From positions 1 through 54,509 of the forward strand of contig QUBZ01000018.1 of NCBI GenBank assembly GCA_014338005.1: DNA of 54,509 nucleotides. The letters run 5' to 3'. Numbering within the stretch: the first letter of the stretch is position 1; every line of letters begins with the position of its first letter. Below, piece after piece: positions 1 through 9,969 of the stretch. The position numbers and the translations under genes are program-made. The notes under the pieces are model-generated. The model did no database searches. It was given only the letters and a program-made list of their open reading frames with translations, and was not told where the DNA came from. This DNA comes from Chloroflexota bacterium. Its GTDB lineage: Bacteria; Chloroflexota; Anaerolineae; Aggregatilineales; Phototrophicaceae.

Positions 1-983
1 CCTGGCGCGGGCGGCGCGGGCCGGTCTGCCGGCTGCTGCGCGTACCGGATTACATGCTGCTGGAACTCCAATGCCTGGCTGACGTCAAACTGCTCCCAGT
101 CCTGCGACGAATGCCCCCACGAAAAAATCAACTGCGCCTCCACCGGCGAGTTCTGGTAAATCGCCCGATCGGCATAGGCAAGCTGCTCGAACAGCGCCCG
201 CTCCGCCGACCAGCCCAGGCCGCCAAACCAGCGCAGCCATTGGGGAACGATACTTTTCCAACCTCGGATGTTCAGGTATCCGGCGGCGCGTTCCAGCGTC
301 TCCGCCCAGGGTTTAATGTCGCTTACATCGTCGAAGCCGTGTTCGGTCAGGATGATGCGGGGCGGGCGAATGCCCATCTGAGCGCAGGCCTGGAGCAGAA
401 ATTTAAAGCGCCCCAGATGCCACATCGTCAGCGCGCCGGTATCCTGCGGCCAGCTCTGCGGCTCGATGAAACGCGGGCTGCCGCCGACAAAACCGGACGT
501 GATGATGCCGCAGGCGTATTCGTGCAGTCCCATTATCATGGTGGAGCGGTTCTGGTCGAGCAGTTCCAGCATCCGGCGAGCGCGCGGCCAGTCGTGCGGC
601 TCCGGCGTGCCGACCGCCCAGTTGCCGACCACCAGCTTTAAACCGCGCGCCTGCGCCAGTTCCATCACGCGCACTGTCCAGTTAATCAGCGCGTCGGAAA
701 AACCCGGTTCGTTGGTGGTGTAGGCCCAGGCGTCCCAACCACCCAGTTCGCCAACCTTGCGGTTGACCCACTCCTCCGGCGACACGCGCATGTGAATATC
801 ATCGTCCGGCCAGGTGCGGTAGATCACAATCGTCCCCGGCAGCAGCGTTTTGATCTCCTGCACCAGCGCGAAGTTATCCATCACCAGCACGGCGCGCGGC
901 TGGATGGCCTGCAAAAACTGGAGCAGCCGGTTTTTGTCGGTAACACTGTTGCCGTGAATATTAACCGAAATGCGAGAACCCAT
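1..983 (-). CDS. Clan GH-A glycoside hydrolase-like protein, 3' end cut by the window edge
   Basis: The reading frame is open from an ATG at 983 to the left edge, giving 327 residues with no stop. An AAGGAGGG Shine-Dalgarno lies just upstream of the ATG. The sequence has the layout of a TIM-barrel glycosidase of clan GH-A: a strand ending TTNEPGF at about residues 89-95, where Asn-Glu is the usual acid/base position (E92), and a strand ending ILTEHGF at about 211-217, where E214 sits at the usual nucleophile position. No signal peptide is visible, so it may be cytoplasmic or may belong to a larger modular protein whose C-terminus is missing. The visible end turns Ala/Pro-rich, like a linker to another domain. 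The substrate cannot be told from sequence. The fold is likely; the activity is inferred only from the two glutamates. Confidence 0.6.
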   Translation of the reverse strand, partial: MGSRISVNIHGNSVTDKNRLLQFLQAIQPRAVLVMDNFALVQEIKTLLPGTIVIYRTWPDDDIHMRVSPEEWVNRKVGELGGWDAWAYTTNEPGFSDALINWTVRVMELAQARGLKLVVGNWAVGTPEPHDWPRARRMLELLDQNRSTMIMGLHEYACGIITSGFVGGSPRFIEPQSWPQDTGALTMWHLGRFKFLLQACAQMGIRPPRIILTEHGFDDVSDIKPWAETLERAAGYLNIRGWKSIVPQWLRWFGGLGWSAERALFEQLAYADRAIYQNSPVEAQLIFSWGHSSQDWEQFDVSQALEFQQHVIRYAQQPADRPAPPAP

Positions 984-1063
984 AATGCCCTCCTTCCCGA
1001 CCCATGAAACTATTGTAGGCGATATTTGCTATAACGGAAATTAAACTTGCCCGGCGGCGCGGG

Positions 1064-1098
1064 CTGGCCTATACTGGCCTATACTATACTGGCCTATA
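1064..1098. repeat. Three copies of a 10-bp unit ahead of the secreted-protein gene
   Basis: The unit CTGGCCTATA occurs at 1064-1073, 1074-1083 and 1089-1098. The first two copies are directly tandem and the third follows after 5 bp. The last copy runs into TATAAT (1095-1100), a perfect -10 hexamer about 35 bp before the start codon at 1135, but no convincing -35 lies 16-18 bp upstream. It could be a regulator-binding array or simple slippage that creates -10-like sequences. Confidence 0.5.
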
Positions 1099-1134
1099 AT
1101 GGAATAGAGACTTACTGCACATGTTGAGGTGAAT

Positions 1135-2370
1135 ATGCACAGCGTTCGGTTTATTGGTATGCTTCTTTTCGGTCTGCTGCTGGCGCTGCCCGCCGCCGCG
1201 CAGGAATCGTCCACCGGGCAGGGAAAGCCCAATCCGCTGCTGGAGATGCTGGCGCTGGTGCCGGATACGGCTGAGGTCTGGGATTCGGCCCCCATAACAA
1301 GCTACGCCGATTACCGCGTGCTGGAAGCGGCGCGCGGCATTTCCACGCCGACCAAAGCCGATTTTGATAACCGCACCGATACCGCCCGTTTATGGTTAGC
1401 AGCATCCGGTGGGCTGTTCGCCGGCTTCCCAATGCAATATTTCATGCAGTACCTCGAAGGGATGGAAGAGGCCGTTGGCTTTGGCTGGTTTGACGTAAAC
1501 CGCGCGCTGTCGTTCGGCCAGCCGCCGGCGGTTGGTAATGTGCTGGCGGGGGATTTTGACGCCGCCAGCATCGCGGCAGCCTTCACCGCGCGCGACTTCA
1601 CCAGCAGCATGACGGACGACATGACGATCTGGTGCGGGCCAGCCGGCTGCGACGAGGGTCAGGCTCTAAACCTGCGCAGCCGCAACCCGGCCAACCCCTT
1701 CGGCGGCGCGCTGGGTCGGGAAGAGCCGCTGGCCGTCCTGCCGGGGCTGGTGCTGAACTCTGCCGATTACAGCGTACTCACGGCGATGATCGGCACACAG
1801 CAGGGTGAGATACCCTCGCTGGCGGATAATCCGCTGTTCCAGGCTGCGGCTCGTGCGCTGGCGGCGCGTGGCACGCTGCGGCAGGCCGTGTTCTTCAGCG
1901 TGGCGAGTACGGGCTTTGGTTACACCATGCCTGACCCGGACGGCGAACAGCCCACTTTTGAAGGCTTCGGCACGCTGCCGCCTTATCTGCTGATGGTCGT
2001 GGCCGATGTGGTGACGGAAGATCAGGAAAAAACCTACGTCGGGCTGGTGTATGGCGACCGGGAAACCGCGCAGGCCGCTTCGGAAGAGCTGGTGGCACGT
2101 TTTCAGGTGGCGCAGTCGGCGCGGGCGCAGCAGCCGTTTCTGACGCTGATCGAGGAACGCGGCGGGACGCTCGGCGCGCCCACCATGCACGACGATCTTG
2201 ATGCCGGGGCGGCGGTCGCGCTGCTGGAAATCAACAAACCCCTGCCATCAAATGAGCTTCAGCCGGACGGCGGTTATGCGCCATCGGCCCTGTTGTTCGG
2301 GCTGCTGATGCAGTCCATCTATGCCCGCGACCTTTCGATTGTCGGCGTGGACATCAACGCCGCGCCCTGA
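1135..2370 (+). CDS. Secreted protein of unknown function
   Basis: About 411 residues. I chose the ATG at 1135 over a GTG at 1129 because GAGGTG at 1126-1131 is a Shine-Dalgarno only for the later start. The first 23 residues are a classic signal peptide (MHSVRFIGMLLFGLLLALPAAAQ) ending in an Ala-x-Ala-type cleavage site, so the protein is exported. The rest is soluble-looking, acidic and Ala/Gly-rich, with no membrane segment, no catalytic motif I recognise and one Cys pair (near WCGPAGCDEG) that could form a disulfide. It is the first gene of a rightward group with the membrane kinase, which itself has an extracellular domain, so a shared envelope role is possible but unproven. I do not recognise the family. 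Confidence 0.7.
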   Translation: MHSVRFIGMLLFGLLLALPAAAQESSTGQGKPNPLLEMLALVPDTAEVWDSAPITSYADYRVLEAARGISTPTKADFDNRTDTARLWLAASGGLFAGFPMQYFMQYLEGMEEAVGFGWFDVNRALSFGQPPAVGNVLAGDFDAASIAAAFTARDFTSSMTDDMTIWCGPAGCDEGQALNLRSRNPANPFGGALGREEPLAVLPGLVLNSADYSVLTAMIGTQQGEIPSLADNPLFQAAARALAARGTLRQAVFFSVASTGFGYTMPDPDGEQPTFEGFGTLPPYLLMVVADVVTEDQEKTYVGLVYGDRETAQAASEELVARFQVAQSARAQQPFLTLIEERGGTLGAPTMHDDLDAGAAVALLEINKPLPSNELQPDGGYAPSALLFGLLMQSIYARDLSIVGVDINAAP

Positions 2371-2488
2371 CCGCTTGCCGTCCGGTAGGCGCTGGCGTAA
2401 ACTAGACTAAAGGAAAAACAACGGCATTGAAGCCCTTCTCGCAGAGGGATAGGGGTTGGGGTCAGGGCGCGCCAATCAAGAGGACGGC

Positions 2489-4180
2489 ATGAGCGAACAA
2501 ACCGAAAAACCGAAGGATGATCTGATCGGCAAAATTCTCGGCCAGTACGAGATTCTGGAAGAAATCGGGCGCGGCGGCATGGCGACCGTCTACCGCGCGC
2601 GCCAGCTTTCGATCAACCGCGTCGTGGCCGTCAAGGTGCTGCCGCGTCACCTGCTGCATGACCCCGGCTTCTTCGAACGTTTTGAACGCGAAGTGGATGT
2701 CGTCGCCCACCTGGAACACCCGCACATCCTGCCGATTTACGACTACGGCAAGGCCGACGATATGCCGTATATCGCCATGCGCTATCTGGCCGGGGGCAGC
2801 CTGGCGCAGATCATCCGGCGCGGCGCGCCCCGCCTGGAAGACCTGGAACGCCCGATGACTCAGGTCGGGCAGGCGCTTGATTACGCGCACCAGCAGGGCA
2901 TCATTCACCGGGACATCAAACCCGGCAACATCATGCTGGACGAAAACAGCAACGCTTACCTGTCCGACTTCGGCATCGCTCGCGTCCTGGGCAGCAACCT
3001 CACCGGCAGCGCCATCATCGGCACGCCCGCCTACATGAGTCCCGAACAGGCCAACGGTTTCCCGCTGGACGCGCGTTCCGACCTGTATTCGCTGGGTATC
3101 GTGCTGTTTGAACTCATCACCGGGCGCGAGCCGTACCAGGCGGAAACGCCGATGGCGCTGCTGCTCAAACACATCAACGAGCCGATTCCACCGGTCAGCC
3201 TGTTCCGCCAGGGCGTGCCGAGGGAGGTCGAGATGGTGATCGCCCGTGCGACGGCCAAAGACCCCAACCAGCGTTATGCTTCGGCGGGGGAAATGGCGCG
3301 CGCTTTCAGCGAGGCGTTAGGCAGCCTGCGTAAAGGCGCGCCATCCACCGGGCCGATAATCGTTGAAGATTCGCCCACCCTGCGGCCAGACGCACCGCCG
3401 CGCCAGACGCCTTATCCCGCGCCGCCGCCCTATTCCACCCCCTACGGCGGCCAGCCCACGCCCTACCCGCCGCAGACGCCTTACGGGACGCAAACGCCCT
3501 ATCCTACGCCCTATCCGCCCGCGCCCCCCTACGGCGCGCCCACGCCGCCGCCGACCGCAGCGCCCGCCCGACGTTCACCACTGCCGGTCATCGCGGCGCT
3601 GGTTGCCCTGGTGGTACTCATCGGCGCGGGGGCAGTACTGGTGCTGCCATCGCTCACCGCGCAGGAAGTCCCGGTGACGCGCGTCCCGGCCACGCTGGGC
3701 GCGCCCACGCCCTTCAGCCGCGCCAATCTCGTCACCACCAACCTGTACAGCATCGCTGTACCCAGCGCGTGGCGTTATGTCGAGCTGACTGCCGACCAGT
3801 TGGTGAACCACTACTGGGATGACCGGCGGGACGCCGACGCGCCGACGACCGCTTATGTGTCGCTGACGATGGTGGACGCCAAGCTGGAAACCGCGCGGGA
3901 CTTTAACGCGGCGGTGGCAGACTACGACAGCGGTTATGTTGCGCCGTTTCTCAACAGCGGCATGGCGTTGATAGACGAACAAACCGCCCCGGATGGCACG
4001 ATCCGCCGCAGCTACCGCCGCGCCGCCCAGGACGGGCTGGAAGCCGGGCAGGTGGACATTTTTTACATCGCCCGCGCGCCCTACCTGGTGGTGCTGCAAT
4101 TTTTCTCTGCCGACAGCACCGGCAGCACCCTGGTGCCGACCTTCCAGGCCATCCTGGACAGTCTGCGGGTGATCGGTTAA
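2489..4180 (+). CDS. Transmembrane Ser/Thr protein kinase (PknB type)
   Basis: About 563 residues from the ATG at 2489, preceded by AAGAGGA. A TTG at 2456 would add 11 residues without a ribosome site. An N-terminal Hanks-type kinase domain covers about residues 20-280: glycine loop GRGGMATVY (28-35), catalytic Lys in VAVKV (K49), HRDIKPGN (140-147), DFG (160-162) and the activation/P+1 segment GTPAYMSPE (178-186). All catalytic residues are present. A juxtamembrane linker at about 290-360 is made of repeated Pro-Tyr units (TPYP, TPYG). One membrane helix follows at about 365-389, then a roughly 170-residue C-terminal domain predicted to lie outside the cell. There are no PASTA repeats. The outer domain may sense or bind a ligand. 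A strong intrinsic terminator follows, separating the gene from groES. Confidence 0.93.
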   Translation: MSEQTEKPKDDLIGKILGQYEILEEIGRGGMATVYRARQLSINRVVAVKVLPRHLLHDPGFFERFEREVDVVAHLEHPHILPIYDYGKADDMPYIAMRYLAGGSLAQIIRRGAPRLEDLERPMTQVGQALDYAHQQGIIHRDIKPGNIMLDENSNAYLSDFGIARVLGSNLTGSAIIGTPAYMSPEQANGFPLDARSDLYSLGIVLFELITGREPYQAETPMALLLKHINEPIPPVSLFRQGVPREVEMVIARATAKDPNQRYASAGEMARAFSEALGSLRKGAPSTGPIIVEDSPTLRPDAPPRQTPYPAPPPYSTPYGGQPTPYPPQTPYGTQTPYPTPYPPAPPYGAPTPPPTAAPARRSPLPVIAALVALVVLIGAGAVLVLPSLTAQEVPVTRVPATLGAPTPFSRANLVTTNLYSIAVPSAWRYVELTADQLVNHYWDDRRDADAPTTAYVSLTMVDAKLETARDFNAAVADYDSGYVAPFLNSGMALIDEQTAPDGTIRRSYRRAAQDGLEAGQVDIFYIARAPYLVVLQFFSADSTGSTLVPTFQAILDSLRVIG

Positions 4181-4195
4181 AATACGGTTGAAATG

Positions 4196-4226
4196 GGGCG
4201 GGCCGTTAACCCGCCCTTCGCTTTTT
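4196..4226 (+). terminator. Intrinsic terminator of the kinase gene
   Basis: A 7-bp perfect GC stem, GGGCGGG (4196-4202) and CCCGCCC (4210-4216), with a 7-nt loop, followed after 5 nt by five T (4222-4226). It lies 15 bp after the kinase stop codon. Confidence 0.85.
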
Positions 4227-4251
4227 AGCACTCTGCCCCCTGGTCTGCTAA
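4225..4251 (+). promoter_or_regulatory. Upstream CIRCE-like HrcA operator (imperfect)
   Basis: TTAGCACTC (4225-4233) is the exact left half of the CIRCE consensus. After the canonical 9-bp spacer comes GTCTGCTAA (4243-4251), which matches 7 of 9 positions of the right half GAGTGCTAA. It overlaps the T-run of the upstream terminator and ends 7 bp before the -35 hexamer of the groES promoter. Confidence 0.65.
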
Positions 4252-4258
4252 AAACCTC

Positions 4259-4287
4259 TTGACTTGAAACCTGCAATCTGTTATATT
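4259..4287 (+). promoter_or_regulatory. groESL sigma70-type promoter
   Basis: TTGACT (4259-4264) as -35 and TATATT (4282-4287) as -10, separated by exactly 17 bp. The expected start of transcription near 4294 lies just before the main CIRCE element, so HrcA bound there would block the promoter. The leader to groES is about 100 nt. Confidence 0.85.
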
Positions 4288-4299
4288 GTGGACATGTCG

Positions 4300-4325
4300 T
4301 TAGCACTCTGGCTTGAGAGTGCTAA
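4300..4325 (+). promoter_or_regulatory. CIRCE element (HrcA operator) of groESL
   Basis: A perfect inverted repeat TTAGCACTC (4300-4308) and GAGTGCTAA (4317-4325), both halves identical to the consensus. The spacer is 8 bp rather than the usual 9. It lies directly downstream of the -10 hexamer, the usual place for HrcA repression. hrcA itself is not in the window. Confidence 0.95.
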
Positions 4326-4394
4326 TTTTCCGAACAAACCTGTACCCAATAAACCCGACAACCTATTCGATCAGGCAATAGGAGGAATATTCGT

Positions 4395-6399
<2,005 letters not shown>

Positions 6400-6449
6400 T
6401 TCCGAGTGCTGAGTTCCGAATTCCGCGTATCCGGTTCGGAATATACGCG

Positions 6450-6486
6450 AAAGGGGTGCTTCCTATGATGGGCAGCGCCCCTTTTT
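6450..6486 (+). terminator. Intrinsic terminator of groESL
   Basis: AAAGGGGTGCT (6450-6460) pairs with AGCGCCCCTTT around 6474-6484 with one G-T wobble, and runs into five T. It lies 50 bp after groEL. The convergent DtxR gene ends at 6498, so the hairpin may serve both strands. Confidence 0.8.
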
Positions 6487-6497
6487 AGTTTCCGGCT

Positions 6498-7190
6498 TCA
6501 GGCCGGCTCGGCATCGTTTTCGCCTTCCACCAGGATGCAGGCGGCCACATGATGCCCCACCACACGCCGCTCACCGTCCACCACCGTTGTCAGCGGGCCC
6601 TCAAATGGATCGCGGGAAATGACCTTCACTGCCGACCCCAGGTTAAAACCCCGGTCGAGGATGTGTTCCAGCATCTCCTGATTATCGGCGGTGATGCGTG
6701 ACACCGACGCCGGCATATCCAGCGGCCATTCGGACAGCGGTTGAAGATCGCGCCGCACGATTGAGCCGTCGGCAGCCGGGATGGGGTCGCCGTGCGGGTC
6801 AAATTCGGGATGGCCGAGTTTGGCGGCAATCGCTTCGATGAAGCGGTCGGAGACGGCGTGTTCCAGGTTTTCGGCCTCATCATGCACTTCTTGCAGGGCA
6901 TAACCCAGATCAATCATCAGATAAAGCTCGATCAGCCGGTGGCGGCGGACGATTTTTAACGCCAGGGCTTCGCCTTCGGCTGTCAGCACCACGCCTTTAT
7001 ACCGTTCGTAATCCAGCAGCCCTGCCGATACCAGACGCTGCGCCATGTCGGTCACGGACGGCGCCTGCACGTTTAACACTTCCGCCAGGGCATTGGTCGA
7101 GACGCGCTCCATCTTGGACTGCAAGGCATAAACGGCTTTGAGGAAATCCTGGACCGATTTGGATTGGGTTAAATCGGATTTCTCCGGCAT
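6498..7190 (-). CDS. DtxR/MntR-family metal-dependent transcriptional regulator
   Basis: 230 residues, the size of the three-domain DtxR proteins. An N-terminal winged helix covers about residues 8-75 (LAEVLNVQAPSVTDMAQRL is the recognition helix region, then YERYKGVVLTAEGEALA). A dimerisation domain follows with metal-ligand-type residues (HRLIELYL, and the EVHDEAENLEHAVSD motif at about 103-117, where Glu and His usually bind Mn or Fe). The C-terminal SH3/FeoA-like domain at about 155-225 has the GFNLGSAVKVISRDPF turn. Such proteins sense Fe2+ or Mn2+ and repress uptake genes. It is divergent from an M24-fold gene 84 bp away, with no metal transporter beside it, so its targets are probably elsewhere. 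Confidence 0.93.
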   Translation of the reverse strand: MPEKSDLTQSKSVQDFLKAVYALQSKMERVSTNALAEVLNVQAPSVTDMAQRLVSAGLLDYERYKGVVLTAEGEALALKIVRRHRLIELYLMIDLGYALQEVHDEAENLEHAVSDRFIEAIAAKLGHPEFDPHGDPIPAADGSIVRRDLQPLSEWPLDMPASVSRITADNQEMLEHILDRGFNLGSAVKVISRDPFEGPLTTVVDGERRVVGHHVAACILVEGENDAEPA

Positions 7191-7274
7191 AATAAACCTT
7201 TCGATAGTGCGTCATACGCTCAATCATATCATAAGAGCGTGTGTACCCATATATAAAAACCGGGGGATTTTTTC

Positions 7275-8339
7275 ATGAACCGTCTGGAAGAAATTAACAT
7301 CAAACACGACCAGATTCGCGCCCTGCTGGAGCGCCGCCAGGCCGATTCTTTGTGGCTGCGGCGCACGCGCAACCTGGGCTGGATCACCGCCGGGGCCGAT
7401 GCCAGCATCCCGGCGGACAGCGAATACGGCGCTTACAGCGTCCTGGTCACGCGCGAAAAGCGTGCCGTTTACACCACTAACATCGAGGCCACCCGCCTGC
7501 ACGCCGAAGAAACCTTCGAGGCGTTGGGGTTTGAGTATGTCGAGTATCCCTGGCATCAACCGCAGACCCCGGCTCATACGCTGGTAGATGAAGGCGAGGT
7601 GGAAAGCGACATTCAGCAGATGCGCTGGGTGCTTAACGCCGGCGAAATCGAACGCTACCGCGTTCTGGGGCAGGATGCCGCCGCCGCCCTGGATGAAGCC
7701 ATCCGCGCCATCCGCCCCGGCGACACCGAATTCCAGCTTGCCGCCCGCCTGGACGCCGCCTGCCGGGCGCGGGGCGGGCTGGCGGTCGTTAACCTGGTCG
7801 GCACGGACGAACGCATCAGCCGGTTCCGCCACCCGCTGCCAACCCACAAACGCCTGGATAAATACGCCATGATTGTAGTCTGTATGCGCCGGGGCGGGCT
7901 GATCGTGGCCGGCACGCGGCTGGCGCACTTCGGGGCGCTGCCGCCGGAACTGCGCGAGAAAGCGGCCAAAATCGCGGCCATTGACGCGGCAGTGCTGGCC
8001 GCCAGCCGGCCCGGACGCACACTGGGCGACGTGTTTGCCGACCTGCAAGCGGCCTATGCCGCCCAGGGCGAAACCGACCAGTGGTTATACCATCACCAGG
8101 GCGGCCCAACCGGCTACATCGCGCGGGAGCGCGTCGCCGCGCCGGGCGACCCAACTGTGATCCGCGCCGGCATGGCGCTGGCGTGGAATCCGTCCATTGT
8201 CGGCTGCAAGTCGGAAGACACTATCCTGGTCAACGAGGGCGGCTTCGAGATCGTCACTGCCGCGCCCGCCGGCTGGCCGATGATCGCCGTTGAGGTCGGC
8301 GGCCAAACCATCCAGCGCCCCGGCATCCTGGAACTGTAA
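7275..8339 (+). CDS. M24-family (creatinase/aminopeptidase-fold) protein lacking canonical metal ligands
   Basis: 354 residues with the two-domain creatinase/prolidase layout: an N-terminal domain to about residue 120, then the pita-bread domain (AGEIERYRVLGQDAAAALDEAIRAI, GDTEFQLAARL). In active M24 metallopeptidases a first Asp pair sits in GGY-x-x-D-x-TR. Here the matching stretch is CMRRGGLIVAGTRLAHFG (about 201-218), with Ala/Gly where Asp is expected. The later HHQGGPTGYIARE histidine region and the CKSEDTILV glutamate remain. It therefore resembles the metal-independent or catalytically divergent branch of the fold, and Xaa-Pro aminopeptidase activity should not be assumed. GTG and ATG alternatives were considered; the ATG at 7275 gives the family N-terminus. 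Confidence 0.8.
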   Translation: MNRLEEINIKHDQIRALLERRQADSLWLRRTRNLGWITAGADASIPADSEYGAYSVLVTREKRAVYTTNIEATRLHAEETFEALGFEYVEYPWHQPQTPAHTLVDEGEVESDIQQMRWVLNAGEIERYRVLGQDAAAALDEAIRAIRPGDTEFQLAARLDAACRARGGLAVVNLVGTDERISRFRHPLPTHKRLDKYAMIVVCMRRGGLIVAGTRLAHFGALPPELREKAAKIAAIDAAVLAASRPGRTLGDVFADLQAAYAAQGETDQWLYHHQGGPTGYIARERVAAPGDPTVIRAGMALAWNPSIVGCKSEDTILVNEGGFEIVTAAPAGWPMIAVEVGGQTIQRPGILEL

Positions 8340-8359
8340 CCCACGCGGACGAATACGCA

Positions 8360-8388
8360 GGGACACGCTTTTTGCGTGTCCCGTTTTT
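8360..8388 (+). terminator. Intrinsic terminator after the M24-family gene
   Basis: A perfect 9-bp stem GGGACACGC (8360-8368) and GCGTGTCCC (8374-8382), loop of five T, then G and five T (8384-8388). It lies 21 bp after the stop codon at 8339. Confidence 0.88.
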
Positions 8389-8483
8389 GTACTGGTCTTT
8401 TGTCCGGTGTGCGGGCGGCCCAAACTGCATAATATGGTTCCGTGTGATTTAAGCAGCTCAAATCAACAAAGGAAAACTGTATT

Positions 8484-9515
8484 ATGCGCTACAAACTTCT
8501 GGGCAAAAGCGGCCTGCGCGTGTCTGAACTGTGCCTGGGGACGATGACTTTTGGCGAAACCTGGGGCTGGGGCGCGTCGAAAGACGAAAGCCGCCGCCAG
8601 TTCGACCTGTTCGCCGACCGGGGCGGCAGCTTCATTGATACGTCGGTTAATTATACCGACGGCACAGCCGAGGAATTCCTGGGCGAGTTCCTGGAGTCGG
8701 CGGGACGCCAGCGTTTTGTCGTCGCCACCAAATACACCCTCACCCGCCCGGATTCAACCGACCCCAACTCCGGCGGTAACAGCCGCAAAAATATGATGCA
8801 GTCGGTGGAGCGCAGCCTGCGCCGCCTGCGAACAGATTATATAGACCTATACTATCTGCATATGTGGGATTACCTGACGCCGGTTGAGGAAGTCATGCGC
8901 GGCCTGGATGACCTGGTGCGCGCCGGCAAAGTGCTGTATATCGCCATTTCCGATTCGCCCGCTTACATCGCCGCCGAGGCCAATACGCTGGCGGCGCTGC
9001 GCGGCTGGTCATCGTTCGTCGGCTTGCAGCTTCCCTATTCGCTGCTCGACCGCGCCATCGAACGCGAACTGCTGCCGATGGTGCGCCACTGGGGCATGAG
9101 CGTCATGCCCTGGGGGCTGCTGGAAGCCGGCATCCTGACCGGCAAGTTTTTAAACCAGCCGGCGGAAGCCACCCGCCTGAACGCTGACCGCCTGAATTTG
9201 AGCGAAAAAGCCGGCGCCGTCGTGCTGGAAGTCAAAAAGATCGCCGAAGAAACCGGGCGCTCGATGGCGCAGGTAGCCATCAACTGGGTGCGGCAGCAGC
9301 AGCACCGCGCGGCGATCGTCCCCATCCTGGGGGCGCGGTCGGCGGCGCAGCTTGAAGATAATATGGCCGTCCTGGAATGGCAGCTTTCCGACGACCAGCT
9401 TGAACGCCTGGATGCGATCAGCCGGATCGAACTGGGTTTCCCGCATGGCTTCCTGGACGGCAACCGTTACATCTTCGGCGCGACGTTCGACAAAATAGAC
9501 CGGGAACGCCGGTAG
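8484..9515 (+). CDS. Aldo/keto reductase
   Basis: 343 residues. The AKR TIM barrel is complete: N-terminal MRYKLLGKSGLRVSELCLG, catalytic Asp and Tyr in IDTSVNYTDG (about residues 53-62), catalytic Lys in VVATKYT (about 82-88), and His in DLYYLHMWD (about 119-127). The C-terminal NADPH-phosphate-binding strand is VPILGARSAAQLEDNM (about 275-290). All four tetrad residues are therefore present. The substrate is unknown; it resembles the large group of general aldehyde and ketone reductases (AKR11/12-like). It stands alone between an upstream terminator and a convergent gene. A second, distinct AKR lies at 34777-35784 in a MerR-controlled operon. Confidence 0.93.
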   Translation: MRYKLLGKSGLRVSELCLGTMTFGETWGWGASKDESRRQFDLFADRGGSFIDTSVNYTDGTAEEFLGEFLESAGRQRFVVATKYTLTRPDSTDPNSGGNSRKNMMQSVERSLRRLRTDYIDLYYLHMWDYLTPVEEVMRGLDDLVRAGKVLYIAISDSPAYIAAEANTLAALRGWSSFVGLQLPYSLLDRAIERELLPMVRHWGMSVMPWGLLEAGILTGKFLNQPAEATRLNADRLNLSEKAGAVVLEVKKIAEETGRSMAQVAINWVRQQQHRAAIVPILGARSAAQLEDNMAVLEWQLSDDQLERLDAISRIELGFPHGFLDGNRYIFGATFDKIDRERR

Positions 9516-9524
9516 CCGGACGGC

Positions 9525-9941
9525 TTACCGGCCTGCCGCGTATTCACGCAGGTAGGCTTCCAGTTCGTCCAGCGAGCGCACCAGCTTATCCAGCGAACAT
9601 TCCAGCATCAGGTTGACGGTCTGTAACTCGAACTGCAAGCGCCAGTCGGTATACAGGCCGACCAGGTGTTTGCCCTTCGCGTAAGCGTAACCCAGTTCCC
9701 AGGCTGTGCCGTCATCGGTGGTGATGCCGTTCAGGTTGGCGACCACCACATCGGCGCGGTCAACCGCGCTGCGATCTTCCTCGAAGATGCGCCGGATGTC
9801 CCGCTTTTCGCGCAGGGACAGGTCGCCGTCGCGGTGTGGCAGGAAGGTTTCCAGCCCGGCGCGGCGCACGCGGGCTTCGATCTGTTCGTCAAACCAACGT
9901 TCGCCCTCATTGAACAGCGGGCCGGCGATGTAAGCAAGCAT
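9525..9941 (-). CDS. Nucleoside 2-deoxyribosyltransferase-like protein
   Basis: 138 residues with the Rossmann-like fold of the nucleoside deoxyribosyltransferase family. It begins MLAYIAGPLFNEGERWFDEQ, where AGP(L/W)F is the substrate-binding start. It continues with a DRADVVVANLNG strand and DDGTAWELGYAYAKGK (about residues 88-103), in which the Glu of WELGYA is the usual catalytic nucleophile. Such enzymes exchange bases between deoxynucleosides or hydrolyse modified nucleotides. It lies 28 bp downstream of the HAS-barrel gene and two genes below nurA on the same strand, so it may be co-transcribed with them and act in nucleotide salvage after DNA end processing. That link is inference. 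Confidence 0.85.
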   Translation of the reverse strand: MLAYIAGPLFNEGERWFDEQIEARVRRAGLETFLPHRDGDLSLREKRDIRRIFEEDRSAVDRADVVVANLNGITTDDGTAWELGYAYAKGKHLVGLYTDWRLQFELQTVNLMLECSLDKLVRSLDELEAYLREYAAGR

Positions 9942-9969
9942 AATATCCGCTCCTGTGTGGTCGAAGGTT

